Assembly (NCBI RefSeq): GCF_016899425.1
Contig: NZ_CP045994.1
Span: 3,472,001-3,536,000, forward strand
Direction: 5' to 3'
DNA from: Burkholderia sp. MS389
GTDB taxonomy: Bacteria > Pseudomonadota > Gammaproteobacteria > Burkholderiales > Burkholderiaceae
Length of the DNA: 64,000 nucleotides
The translations under genes and the position numbers were made by a program. Positions within the stretch are counted from its first letter, which is position 1. Each line of letters opens with the position of its first letter. The notes beneath the pieces are model-generated. The model did no database searches and had not been told where the DNA came from. It was given only the letters and a program-made list of their open reading frames with translations. This document shows positions 38,069 to 48,029 of this stretch, piece by piece.

Positions 38069-38486
38069 CGGGCAGGGTTTCGCCGTCATCGCTTTTTCGC
38101 GATTTGCGCGTTATATTTTCTAGATATTGGCGCAGCCGACGGGGATCGACCCGATACGGCGCCCGCTTGCGATTCAGTTACAATACGTGCCCGCTGGAGT
38201 ACGGCAACAAACAGGCCCGGTTCTTGCTGAACCAGTTTTCCGGGCATCGCAACCGCGCCGGATCGCCCATCCGCCTCCCGGCCGCGGCCGATGCGATGTG
38301 CCGCGCAGCACACCGGTTCGCAGCGCGCACAACTCCGCGCCAGGCCTATCCTGGTATTTGAGAACCGGTTTCCAGAGGCTTTCGGCCCCGCGGCGGCAAA
38401 TCGCAAATGAATGCAAACGCGGTTGCGGGTAATCCCAAAGTGCAGGCAATATCTCTCGATTTGCCGCACATTGAAGAAGCAAGCAG
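38069..38486 (+). promoter_or_regulatory. dksA upstream region
   Basis: 418 bases, partly AT-rich near 38105-38135. TATATT and TAGATA hexamers lie there, and TACAAT at 38179-38184 is a second -10 candidate, but no -35 is convincing. A GGTTC/GAACC hairpin is at 38219-38233. Probably promoters and a leader of about 300 bases. Confidence 0.4.
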
Positions 38487-38903
38487 ATGACGAAGAAACT
38501 CTTGACCGAAGCCGAAATCCTGAAGATGAGCGACAAGGATTACATGAATGAGGATCAGCTCGCCTTCTTCAAAAATCGGCTCGAACAGTTGCAGGCGGAC
38601 ATCCTCAAGAATGCAGGCCAGACGACCGAGAACCTGCGCGAGACGGTGATCGTCCCCGATCCCGCCGACCGCGCGACGATCGAGGAAGAGCACGCGCTCG
38701 AGCTGCGTACGCGCGACCGCGAACGCAAGCTCCTCAAGAAGGTTCAGCAGTCGCTCGCCCGCATCGATTCCGGCGATTACGGCTGGTGCGAGGAAACCGG
38801 CGAGCCGATCGGCATTCCGCGCCTGCTCGCGCGTCCGACCGCCACGCTGTCGCTCGAGGCGCAGGAGCGCCGCGAGCTGCGCCAGAAGCTGTTCGGCGAC
38901 TGA
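38487..38903 (+). CDS. dksA: RNA polymerase-binding factor DksA lacking the zinc-finger cysteines
   Basis: 138 residues. The coiled-coil tip is intact: DPADRAT carries Asp58, Asp61 and Ala63, needed for ppGpp-linked action, followed by LELRTRDRERKLLKKVQQ. The C-terminal zinc finger is not. Of the four cysteines in E. coli DksA only Cys101 remains (YGWCEET); the others read Thr104, Ser122 and Ala125. Proteins of this kind act without zinc. The RPTATLSLEA segment keeps the fold. It binds the polymerase secondary channel and controls rRNA and stress promoters. Confidence 0.93.
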   Translation: MTKKLLTEAEILKMSDKDYMNEDQLAFFKNRLEQLQADILKNAGQTTENLRETVIVPDPADRATIEEEHALELRTRDRERKLLKKVQQSLARIDSGDYGWCEETGEPIGIPRLLARPTATLSLEAQERRELRQKLFGD

Positions 38904-38940
38904 TCGGGCGGCATTCCGCTCAAACACGCTGCTTCCCGAA

Positions 38941-38966
38941 AGCGCGCGGCCTGCCGCGCGCTTTTT
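38941..38966 (+). terminator. Rho-independent terminator of dksA
   Basis: AGCGCGCGGC (38941-38950) and GCCGCGCGCT (38953-38962) form a near-perfect stem followed by TTTTTG and more T residues. Confidence 0.9.
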
Positions 38967-39014
38967 GTTTTTCCGGCACCGATTCCCGGCCGCCGGCCGA
39001 TTTGCCTTCCCCTC

Positions 39015-39041
39015 TTGATATCCCGGCGCCCGCCCTAAAAT
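39015..39041 (+). promoter_or_regulatory. Candidate hslVU promoter
   Basis: TTGATA (39015-39020), 15-base spacer, TAAAAT (39036-39041). The surrounding CTTGATA and CCCTAAAAT also partly fit the sigma-32 consensus (CTTGAA, CCCCATnT), as expected for a heat-shock operon. The call between sigma-70 and sigma-32 is open. Confidence 0.45.
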
Positions 39042-39139
39042 GAAACGGACGCGCGCCGGGCCGCTTCCCGGCGCACTGCGAGATTTACGCGGCGGCGCCC
39101 CGCGCCCCCGCCTTCCCCCGTTTTTCTCAAGGAACGCAG

Positions 39140-39676
39140 ATGGAGCAATTTCACGGCACGACCATCGTTTCGGTCCGGCGCGGCGACAAGGTCGCGCTCG
39201 GCGGCGACGGCCAGGTAACCCTCGGCAACATCGTCATGAAGGGTGGCGCGCGGAAAGTGCGGCGGATCTACAACAACCAGGTGCTGGTCGGATTCGCGGG
39301 CGGCACCGCCGATGCGTTCTCGCTGCTCGACCGCTTCGAGGCGAAGCTCGAGAAGCACCAGGGCAACCTGACCCGTGCGGCCGTCGAGCTCGCGAAGGAC
39401 TGGCGCACCGACCGGATGCTGCGCCGCCTCGAGGCGATGCTGATCACGGCCGATGCGACCACCACGCTCGTGATCACCGGCAATGGCGACGTGCTCGACC
39501 CGGAAGGCGGGATCTGCGCGATTGGCTCGGGCGGTGCGTACGCGCAGGCCGCGGCCCGCGCGCTCGTCGAGAACACCGAGCTGTCGCCGCGCGAGATCGT
39601 CGAGAAGTCGCTCGGGATCGCCGGCGACATGTGCATCTACACGAACCACAACCGCATCATCGAAACGATCGAGTAA
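39140..39676 (+). CDS. hslV: ATP-dependent protease peptidase subunit HslV
   Basis: The protein has 178 residues. The N-terminus [14 protein letters not shown] is processed so that Thr7 becomes the catalytic N-terminal nucleophile. Conserved elements are the lysine in [27 protein letters not shown] and [14 protein letters not shown]. HslV forms the two-ring proteasome-like chamber that degrades unfolded proteins with HslU. A hexamer-docking C-terminus NRIIETIE is present. hslU follows 10 bases downstream. Confidence 0.97.
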
Positions 39677-39686
39677 GGACAGCCCC

Positions 39687-41030
39687 ATGAGCACCATGAC
39701 CCCTGCCGAGATCGTCTCGGAACTCGACAAGCACATCATCGGCCAGGCGAAGGCGAAGAAGGCCGTCGCCGTCGCGCTGCGCAACCGCTGGCGCCGCCAG
39801 CAGGTCGCCGAGCCGCTGCGCCAGGAAATCACGCCGAAGAACATCCTGATGATCGGGCCGACGGGCGTCGGCAAGACCGAAATCGCGCGCCGCCTCGCGA
39901 AGCTCGCCGATGCGCCGTTCATCAAGATCGAAGCGACCAAGTTCACCGAAGTCGGCTACGTCGGCCGCGACGTCGACAGCATCGTGCGCGACCTGATCGA
40001 GATCTCGGTCAAGCAGACGCGCGAATCCGAAATGCGCAAGGTGCGCAGCAAGGCGACCGACCAGGCCGAAGACCGCATCCTCGACATCCTGCTGCCGCAA
40101 CCGCGCGCGGTCGGCTTCGGCGGCAATGCCGAGCACGCGAACGACGACAACAACGCAACCCGTCAGACGTTCCGCAAGCGCCTGCGCGAAGGCCAGCTCG
40201 ACGACAAGGAAGTCGAGCTCGACCTCGAGCAGCCGTCGGTCGGCATGGACATCATGGCGCCGCCCGGGATGGAAGAGATGACCGAGCAGATCCGCTCGAT
40301 GTTCTCGAACCTCGGCAGCGGCAAGAAGCAGCGCCGCAAGGTGAAAATCAAGGAAGCGCTGAAGCTGCTGACCGACGAGGAAGCGGCGAAGATGCTGAAC
40401 GAAGAGGAAGTGAAGACGAAGGCCGTGCAGAACGTCGAGCAGAACGGCATCGTGTTCCTCGACGAGATCGACAAGATCACGTCGCGCAACAACGAAGGCA
40501 GCGGCGGCGAAGTGTCGCGCCAGGGCGTGCAGCGCGACCTGCTGCCGCTCGTCGAAGGCACGACGGTCAACACGAAGTACGGGATGGTGAAGACCGATCA
40601 CATCCTGTTCATCGCGAGCGGCGCGTTCCACCTCGCGAAGCCGAGCGACCTGATTCCGGAACTGCAGGGCCGCTTCCCGATCCGCGTCGAACTCGATTCG
40701 CTGTCGGTGAACGACTTCGAAGCGATCCTCGTCGCGACCGACGCGAGCCTCGTCAAGCAGTACCAGGCGCTGCTCGCGACCGAAGACGTACAGCTCGAAT
40801 TCGCCGACGACGGCATCCGCCGTCTCGCGGAGATCGCGTTCGCGGTCAACGAGAAAACCGAGAACATCGGCGCGCGCCGGCTGTACACGGTGATCGAGAA
40901 ACTGCTCGAGGAAGTGTCGTTCTCGGCGGGCAACCATGCGAGCGAGCGCGTGACGATCGACGCGAAGTATGTCGACCGCGCACTCGGCGAAGTGTCGCAG
41001 GACGAAGACCTGTCGCGCTACGTGCTGTAA
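39687..41030 (+). CDS. hslU: ATP-dependent protease ATPase subunit HslU
   Basis: The protein has 447 residues. AAA+ motifs are Walker [19 protein letters not shown], the pore loop GYVGRD, Walker [11 protein letters not shown], and sensor 2 [18 protein letters not shown]. The I-domain insertion lies at about residues 110-240. The C-terminal tail ending DLSRYVL inserts into HslV to activate it. It unfolds substrates for HslV in the cytosol. A strong terminator follows. Confidence 0.97.
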   Translation: MSTMTPAEIVSELDKHIIGQAKAKKAVAVALRNRWRRQQVAEPLRQEITPKNILMIGPTGVGKTEIARRLAKLADAPFIKIEATKFTEVGYVGRDVDSIVRDLIEISVKQTRESEMRKVRSKATDQAEDRILDILLPQPRAVGFGGNAEHANDDNNATRQTFRKRLREGQLDDKEVELDLEQPSVGMDIMAPPGMEEMTEQIRSMFSNLGSGKKQRRKVKIKEALKLLTDEEAAKMLNEEEVKTKAVQNVEQNGIVFLDEIDKITSRNNEGSGGEVSRQGVQRDLLPLVEGTTVNTKYGMVKTDHILFIASGAFHLAKPSDLIPELQGRFPIRVELDSLSVNDFEAILVATDASLVKQYQALLATEDVQLEFADDGIRRLAEIAFAVNEKTENIGARRLYTVIEKLLEEVSFSAGNHASERVTIDAKYVDRALGEVSQDEDLSRYVL

Positions 41031-41052
41031 CGCGCGCGGCGCCGGATGCGAG

Positions 41053-41083
41053 ACGGGCGGCCCCTTCGGGGGTCGCCCGTTTT
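41053..41083 (+). terminator. Terminator of hslVU
   Basis: ACGGGCG (41053-41059) pairs with CGCCCGT (41074-41080), enclosing GCCCC-TTCG-GGGG(T) with a UUCG tetraloop; TTT follows. It lies between hslU and the convergent regulator gene. Confidence 0.85.
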
Positions 41084-41097
41084 CGTTGGTGCGCCGC

Positions 41098-41640
41098 TTA
41101 CTGGCGCACCGGCTTCTTCGCGAGCTTGCGCTGCAGCGTGCGGCGGTGCATGTTCAGCGCACGCGCGGTCGCCGAAATGTTGTTGTTGTTCTCGGCCAGC
41201 ACGCGCTGGATGTGCTCCCATTCAAGCCGGTCCACCGACAGCACGACCGGGTTCTCCAGCGCCTCGTCGGCCTGCACTTCGGTCGCGTTGGTCTGCAGCG
41301 CGGCCAGGATCGACTCGACGTTCGCCGGCTTCGCGAGGTAGTTGTCGGCACCTTCCTTCACGGCCTGCACGGCGGTCGCGATGCTCGCATAGCCGGTCAG
41401 CACGAGAATGCGCGCGTCGGGCTGCAGGTCGCACAACGGCGCGATCAGGCTCAGTCCCGAATCCTCGCCGAGATGCAGGTCGACGGTGATGAACTGGAAC
41501 TTGCCGCCCGCGGCGAGCCGCAGCGCCGCCTCCTTGTCATGCGCCTGCTGGACCGCGTAACCGCGGCGCTCGAGGCCGCGCGCGAGCGTGCCCGCGAACA
41601 CCTCGTTGTCGTCGATCACCAGGAAATTGTTCTCGCTCAT
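41098..41640 (-). CDS. RegA/ActR/RoxR-type response regulator
   Basis: The protein has 180 residues. The receiver domain has the acidic pair in VIDDNEVF, phospho-acceptor Asp54 (ITVDLHLGEDSGL) and LVLTGYASIATAVQAVKEGA. A short linker leads to a Fis-type helix-turn-helix with NNISATARALNMHRRTLQRKLAKK. This architecture and the near-invariant C-terminus are those of RegA, PrrA and RoxR, global redox regulators. The partner kinase lies 13 bases upstream on the same strand. Confidence 0.93.
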   Translation of the reverse strand: MSENNFLVIDDNEVFAGTLARGLERRGYAVQQAHDKEAALRLAAGGKFQFITVDLHLGEDSGLSLIAPLCDLQPDARILVLTGYASIATAVQAVKEGADNYLAKPANVESILAALQTNATEVQADEALENPVVLSVDRLEWEHIQRVLAENNNNISATARALNMHRRTLQRKLAKKPVRQ

Positions 41641-41653
41641 GGGGTTTCTCCGT

Positions 41654-43072
41654 CTACGTGTTGGTTGAGGCCGCCGGCAGCGCGACGCGCACGACCGGCA
41701 GGCGCAGCACGGCCCGCGTGCCGCGCCCGGCGGTCGTGCCGGCCGCGCGGCTGTCCGGCGCGCCGCTTGTCCGTTCGGTCAGGCGCTGGCCCGCGCGCTG
41801 TGCCGATCCCGCCGCGGCGTGACCATTCGCCGCACTGCCCGCCCGCCCGTTGCCGCCCGCCGCGCGCGGCGTGACGTCGGACAGTTCGATCTCGCCGCCC
41901 AGCCGCGCGGCCGCACTGAACGCCAGATACAGGCCGACACCGTGCCCGCCCTGCGTGCTGTCGACCGGCATCGCGCCGAGCGATTCGCGCAGCGAGGCCG
42001 GAATGCCGGGCCCGTCGTCGCATACCTCGAATTCGATCTCGTCGGCCGTGCCGCCATGCGCGACCTTCGCGGCCAGCGTCACGCGCTGCGGGCTCGCGCG
42101 CGCGGCGTTGTCGAGCAGGATCGTCAGGATCTGGCCGGCCGCGACCGTATCGTCGAGCGCGACGCCCGCCGGGCGCGCGCCGAGCAGTTCGAACTGCACG
42201 TGCGGATGCCGCAGACGCCAGTGCTCGACGAACGTGTCGAGCCAGTCGTCCACCGGCTGGCGGCTCGCCGGCGCGCTCGCGCGGCTGCGCAGGCGCGCGA
42301 GCGCCGACGTGCACAGCGACATCTGTTCCTCGAGCACCTTCAGGTCGGCCTCGTAGCGTGCGAGCCCCGGATCGGCGCGCGCCGCGTCGCGCAACTCCTC
42401 GGCGAGCATCGCGATCGTCGACAGCGGCGTGCCCATTTCATGCGCGACGGTGGCGGCCTGCACGCCGAGCGCGACGGCCCGCTCGTCGCGCAGCAGATGC
42501 TGCTGCGCCTCGCCGAGCGCCGCGTCGCGCTGGCGCAGCGCGTTCGACATGCGCGCGACGAACCACGCGATCAGCCCGACGCTGACCATGAAGTTCGCCC
42601 ACATCCCGGTACGGTAGTAATCGAACAGGTTCGCCGGGTTGTCCATGTTGAGCGGCACCGAATCGAAGCCGAGCGCCGCGTAGCAGGCGACGGCGAACGC
42701 CGCGAGCCAGATCATCAGGTGCCACGGCAGCACGGCCGCCGCGATCGCGAGCGAAGGCAGGTACAGCGACACGAACGGGTTGGTCGTCCCGCCCGACAGG
42801 AACAGCAGCGCGGACAGCGCACCGAGGTCGACCCACAGCTGGCCGAGCAGCTCGAAATTGGTCTCGGGCCGCGCGCGCAGCACGCGCACCCAGGTCAGTG
42901 CGTTGAAAACGATTTCGAGCGCGATGACCATCAGCATCGCAGGCAGCGGCAGATGCACGCCAAAATAGGTCTGCACGACGCCGATCGTCACGAGCTGGCC
43001 GATGATCGCAAGATTGCGCAGCCAGAACAGGTGACTGAGGTTGACGCGCCCGGTGGTGGTGATTCGTTGCAT
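41654..43072 (-). CDS. RegB/PrrB/RoxS-type redox sensor kinase
   Basis: The protein has 472 residues. Five to six membrane helices occupy residues 15-175. GGTTNPF (94-100) is the conserved quinone-sensing heptad of RegB. The phospho-acceptor is His211 (VAHEMGTPLSTIAM). Cys254 (EEQMSLCTSALARL) lies where RegB carries its redox-active cysteine. The ATPase domain has DNAARASP, DDGPGIP and GGHGVGLYLA. Between the last G-box and the final strand about 60 Ala/Gly/Arg-rich residues are inserted. It should sense ubiquinone redox state and control RegA-type genes of respiration. Confidence 0.93.
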   Translation of the reverse strand: MQRITTTGRVNLSHLFWLRNLAIIGQLVTIGVVQTYFGVHLPLPAMLMVIALEIVFNALTWVRVLRARPETNFELLGQLWVDLGALSALLFLSGGTTNPFVSLYLPSLAIAAAVLPWHLMIWLAAFAVACYAALGFDSVPLNMDNPANLFDYYRTGMWANFMVSVGLIAWFVARMSNALRQRDAALGEAQQHLLRDERAVALGVQAATVAHEMGTPLSTIAMLAEELRDAARADPGLARYEADLKVLEEQMSLCTSALARLRSRASAPASRQPVDDWLDTFVEHWRLRHPHVQFELLGARPAGVALDDTVAAGQILTILLDNAARASPQRVTLAAKVAHGGTADEIEFEVCDDGPGIPASLRESLGAMPVDSTQGGHGVGLYLAFSAAARLGGEIELSDVTPRAAGGNGRAGSAANGHAAAGSAQRAGQRLTERTSGAPDSRAAGTTAGRGTRAVLRLPVVRVALPAASTNT

Positions 43073-43093
43073 CCGGGCAGTTTACCCGTTTAG

Positions 43094-45372
<2,279 letters not shown>

Positions 45373-46004
45373 AGGAAGACCAGGCAACACCGTCCCGCCC
45401 GCGCCCGAAACCGGGCGAGCGGCGCGTGATGATCCTGCAGACGCTCGCCGCGATGCTCGAGGCGCCGAAGCCCGAGAAAATCACGACCGCCGCGCTCGCG
45501 GCCCGGCTCGACGTGTCGGAGGCCGCGCTGTACCGGCATTTCACCAGCAAGGCGAAGATGTACGAAGGGCTGATCGAGTTCATCGAGCAGGCGCTGTTCG
45601 GGCTCGTGAACCAGATCGTCGCGAAGGAGCCGAACGGCGTGCAGCAGGCGCGCACGATCGCGCTGACGATGCTCAATTTCGCCGCGAAGAACCCGGGCAT
45701 GACACGCGTGCTGACCGGCGAGGCGCTGGTCGGCGAGGACGAGCGGCTGACCGAACGCGTAAACCAGCTGCTCGACCGGATCGAGGCGACCGTCAAGCAA
45801 TGCCTTCGGGTCGCGCGCACGGAAGCCAACGCGCCGCAGGACGGCGCCGCACCGTTCGCGCTACCGGCCGACTACGATCCGGCCGCCCGCGCGAGCCTGC
45901 TCGTCTGCTACGTGATCGGCCGATGGCACCGCTTCGCAAAGGGCGGGTTCCAGAAGCCGCCGGGCGAGCAGGCCGATGCGCATTTGCGGTTGATCCTGCA
46001 GTAA

Positions 46005-46537
46005 CGCCCGAGGCGCGGACGTGCGCGCTGCGAGCACGCCGTCTGGCGTCGCACTCGCTTGGCGACACGCGTCAATGCCCAGGCGCCGATTCCGCGCTCG
46101 CCGTGGCACACGGCATCGCCTCACCTGTCCGCACCCGCGGTACTGACGGCCTGAATCGGCGCGGGGTTCATATCCCGCGCACGCCGTCATTAATTCGCCA
46201 TCCTCAATATATCCCTGCCTGAATCGGCCGCCGAGGCGAGCCGAATCCATCAGACAGCCTCTCGATCCTTGCGGCGCTCCCGCAACGTCGACGTCCCGGC
46301 ACGGGTGTGCGGCATGCGAGTCACGGCCCTTGACGATTCTTAAAAGAAATTTAGTACTCGAACTAGATTAAAGCCACTCAACTTAGAAATCGTCCCATTC
46401 TTTCGAATGACTTACTTCGGAACAATAGCACCTGTTTCCCGCAGCTGCTGCCGCCCCGCAGCAGCGATGCGCGACAGCGCGATGGAAACGTCCGTGCGTC
46501 GTCTTTCGACGCGAGGCCCTTACTAACAGGTACTTAA
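46005..46537 (+). promoter_or_regulatory. Control region of the fimbrial cluster
   Basis: 533 bases, distinctly AT-rich from about 46330 to 46440. TTGACG (46330-46335) is a good -35; AGTACT 17 bases later is a poor -10, so an activator may be needed. The leader would be about 170 bases long. No invertible repeats of the fim-switch type were found. Confidence 0.5.
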
Positions 46538-47080
46538 ATGTCCAAAAAAGCACTTTCCATTCTGATGGCGACAGCAGGTCTCCTCGCCGCGGCCTCGTCG
46601 GCTCAGGCAGCTGACGGCACGATCACGATCACCGGCGAAATCACCGCCCAGACCTGCAACATCTCGGGCGACGGCGGCGGCAAGGATTTCACCGTCACGC
46701 TGCCCAACGTGTCGGCCTCGGCACTCTCGGCGGCCGGCTCGACGGCCGGCCGCAAGCCGTTCCGCATCAACCTGTCGAACTGCTCGCCGAATTCGGGCAA
46801 CGCATCGGTGTACTTCGAGCCGGGCACGACGGTCAACGCGCAAACGGGTCAGCTGTTCAACGCGACGGGTGACGCGAAGAACGTCGAGGTCGGCCTCCTG
46901 AACAAGGACGGCTCGAACATCAAGCTCGGCGCGGCACAAGCGCAGCAGAACTCGCAGACGGTGCCGATCGCAAGCGGCTCGGCGGAGCTCAACTACTACG
47001 CGCAATACGTTGCAACCGGCGGCGCGGCCACGGCCGGCACGGTCAATACGTCGGTCATGTATTCGGTCTCGTACCAGTAA
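46538..47080 (+). CDS. Type 1-like major fimbrial subunit
   Basis: The protein has 180 residues. The signal peptide SILMATAGLLAAASSAQA is followed by the mature start ADGTITITGEITAQTCNI. Two cysteines (QTCNIS, LSNCSPN) form the expected disulfide and the C-terminal beta strand ends TSVMYSVSYQ with the penultimate-Tyr pattern of chaperone-usher pilins. It is secreted to the periplasm and polymerises by donor-strand exchange. It heads the cluster and resembles the second pilin at 52050 closely. Confidence 0.95.
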   Translation: MSKKALSILMATAGLLAAASSAQAADGTITITGEITAQTCNISGDGGGKDFTVTLPNVSASALSAAGSTAGRKPFRINLSNCSPNSGNASVYFEPGTTVNAQTGQLFNATGDAKNVEVGLLNKDGSNIKLGAAQAQQNSQTVPIASGSAELNYYAQYVATGGAATAGTVNTSVMYSVSYQ

Positions 47081-47180
47081 CGCGGTCTGCCGACCGGCGG
47101 CCCGGGCACGCGATGCAGTGGTGCTGCACGGGCCGCGTCCGACCAACAGTGAACTGTCCATCTATAAGGAGAAATCGGCG

Positions 47181-47945
47181 ATGGGAATGCCAATGAACTT
47201 GCGTTTGAGCGTGGGCGCAGCAATGCTGATCGCGTCGCTGTCCGGCCTGACCACCGCGGATGCAAGCGTCGTGATCGGCGGAACGCGTGTGATCTATCCG
47301 GAAAAGGAGCGCGAGGTCACGGTCAAGATGACCAACGAGGGCGACCGGCCTTCGCTCGTCCAGGCATGGATCGACGACGGCCACGCGAACGCACTGCCCG
47401 ACGACTCGAAGGTACCGTTTACGCTGACGCCGCCGTTGTTCCGTCTCGATCCGAAGAAAGGCCAGAGCCTGCGGCTGATCTATACGCAGGAACCGCTCGC
47501 GCAGAATAAGGAAACGCTGTACTGGCTCAACGTGCTCGACGTCCCACCTCAGGCGACCGGCGATTCGAATGATCCGAACATGCTGCAGCTCGCGTTCCGC
47601 ACGCGCATCAAGCTGTTCTTCCGCCCGGCGGCACTGCAAGGCGTCGCCGACGAATCCGCGGAAAAGGTCACCTGGAATTTCGCGCCGAAGTCCAGCGGCG
47701 GCTATGCGCTGCAAGCGACGAATCCGACGCCCTACCACGTGACATTCACCAAGCTGGTCGTCAAGTCCGGCGGCGCGACCTGGACCGACGACAAGGGCGG
47801 CATGGTCAAGCCGGGCGCCACCGAACAATTCGACGTCGGCAACGTGCCGTCACCGTTGGGCGCGCCGATCGAAGTCGACTATACGTTCCTCAACGATTAC
47901 GGCGCCGCCATCGAAGGCCGTTACGCGCCGAAAAAGGCGCACTGA
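47181..47945 (+). CDS. Periplasmic fimbrial chaperone
   Basis: The protein has 254 residues. A signal peptide (MNLRLSVGAAMLIASLSGLTTADA) precedes the PapD-like first domain with GTRVIYPEKEREVTVKMTN (the conserved Arg next to the pilin-binding groove). PPLFRLDPKKGQSLRLIYT and KETLYWLNVLDVPP are classic chaperone motifs. It caps pilins by donor-strand complementation. AAGGAGA lies eight bases before ATG 47181. It is the only chaperone in the cluster and must serve both pilins and the adhesin. Confidence 0.95.
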   Translation: MGMPMNLRLSVGAAMLIASLSGLTTADASVVIGGTRVIYPEKEREVTVKMTNEGDRPSLVQAWIDDGHANALPDDSKVPFTLTPPLFRLDPKKGQSLRLIYTQEPLAQNKETLYWLNVLDVPPQATGDSNDPNMLQLAFRTRIKLFFRPAALQGVADESAEKVTWNFAPKSSGGYALQATNPTPYHVTFTKLVVKSGGATWTDDKGGMVKPGATEQFDVGNVPSPLGAPIEVDYTFLNDYGAAIEGRYAPKKAH

Positions 47946-48029
47946 CACAGCCCGACCGTTTCTGACTCAACCCGTCGTTGACCTGCGGTGCGGCCCTCGC
48001 ACCGGCACAGGTAGACCGTCGCTCGCGTT

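Noticed and set aside
46005..46537. Invertible fim-type promoter switch
   Set aside because: No pair of inverted repeats of 8 bp or more flanks the AT-rich promoter region, and no FimB/FimE-like recombinase is adjacent; xerC is 10 kb away with its normal neighbours.
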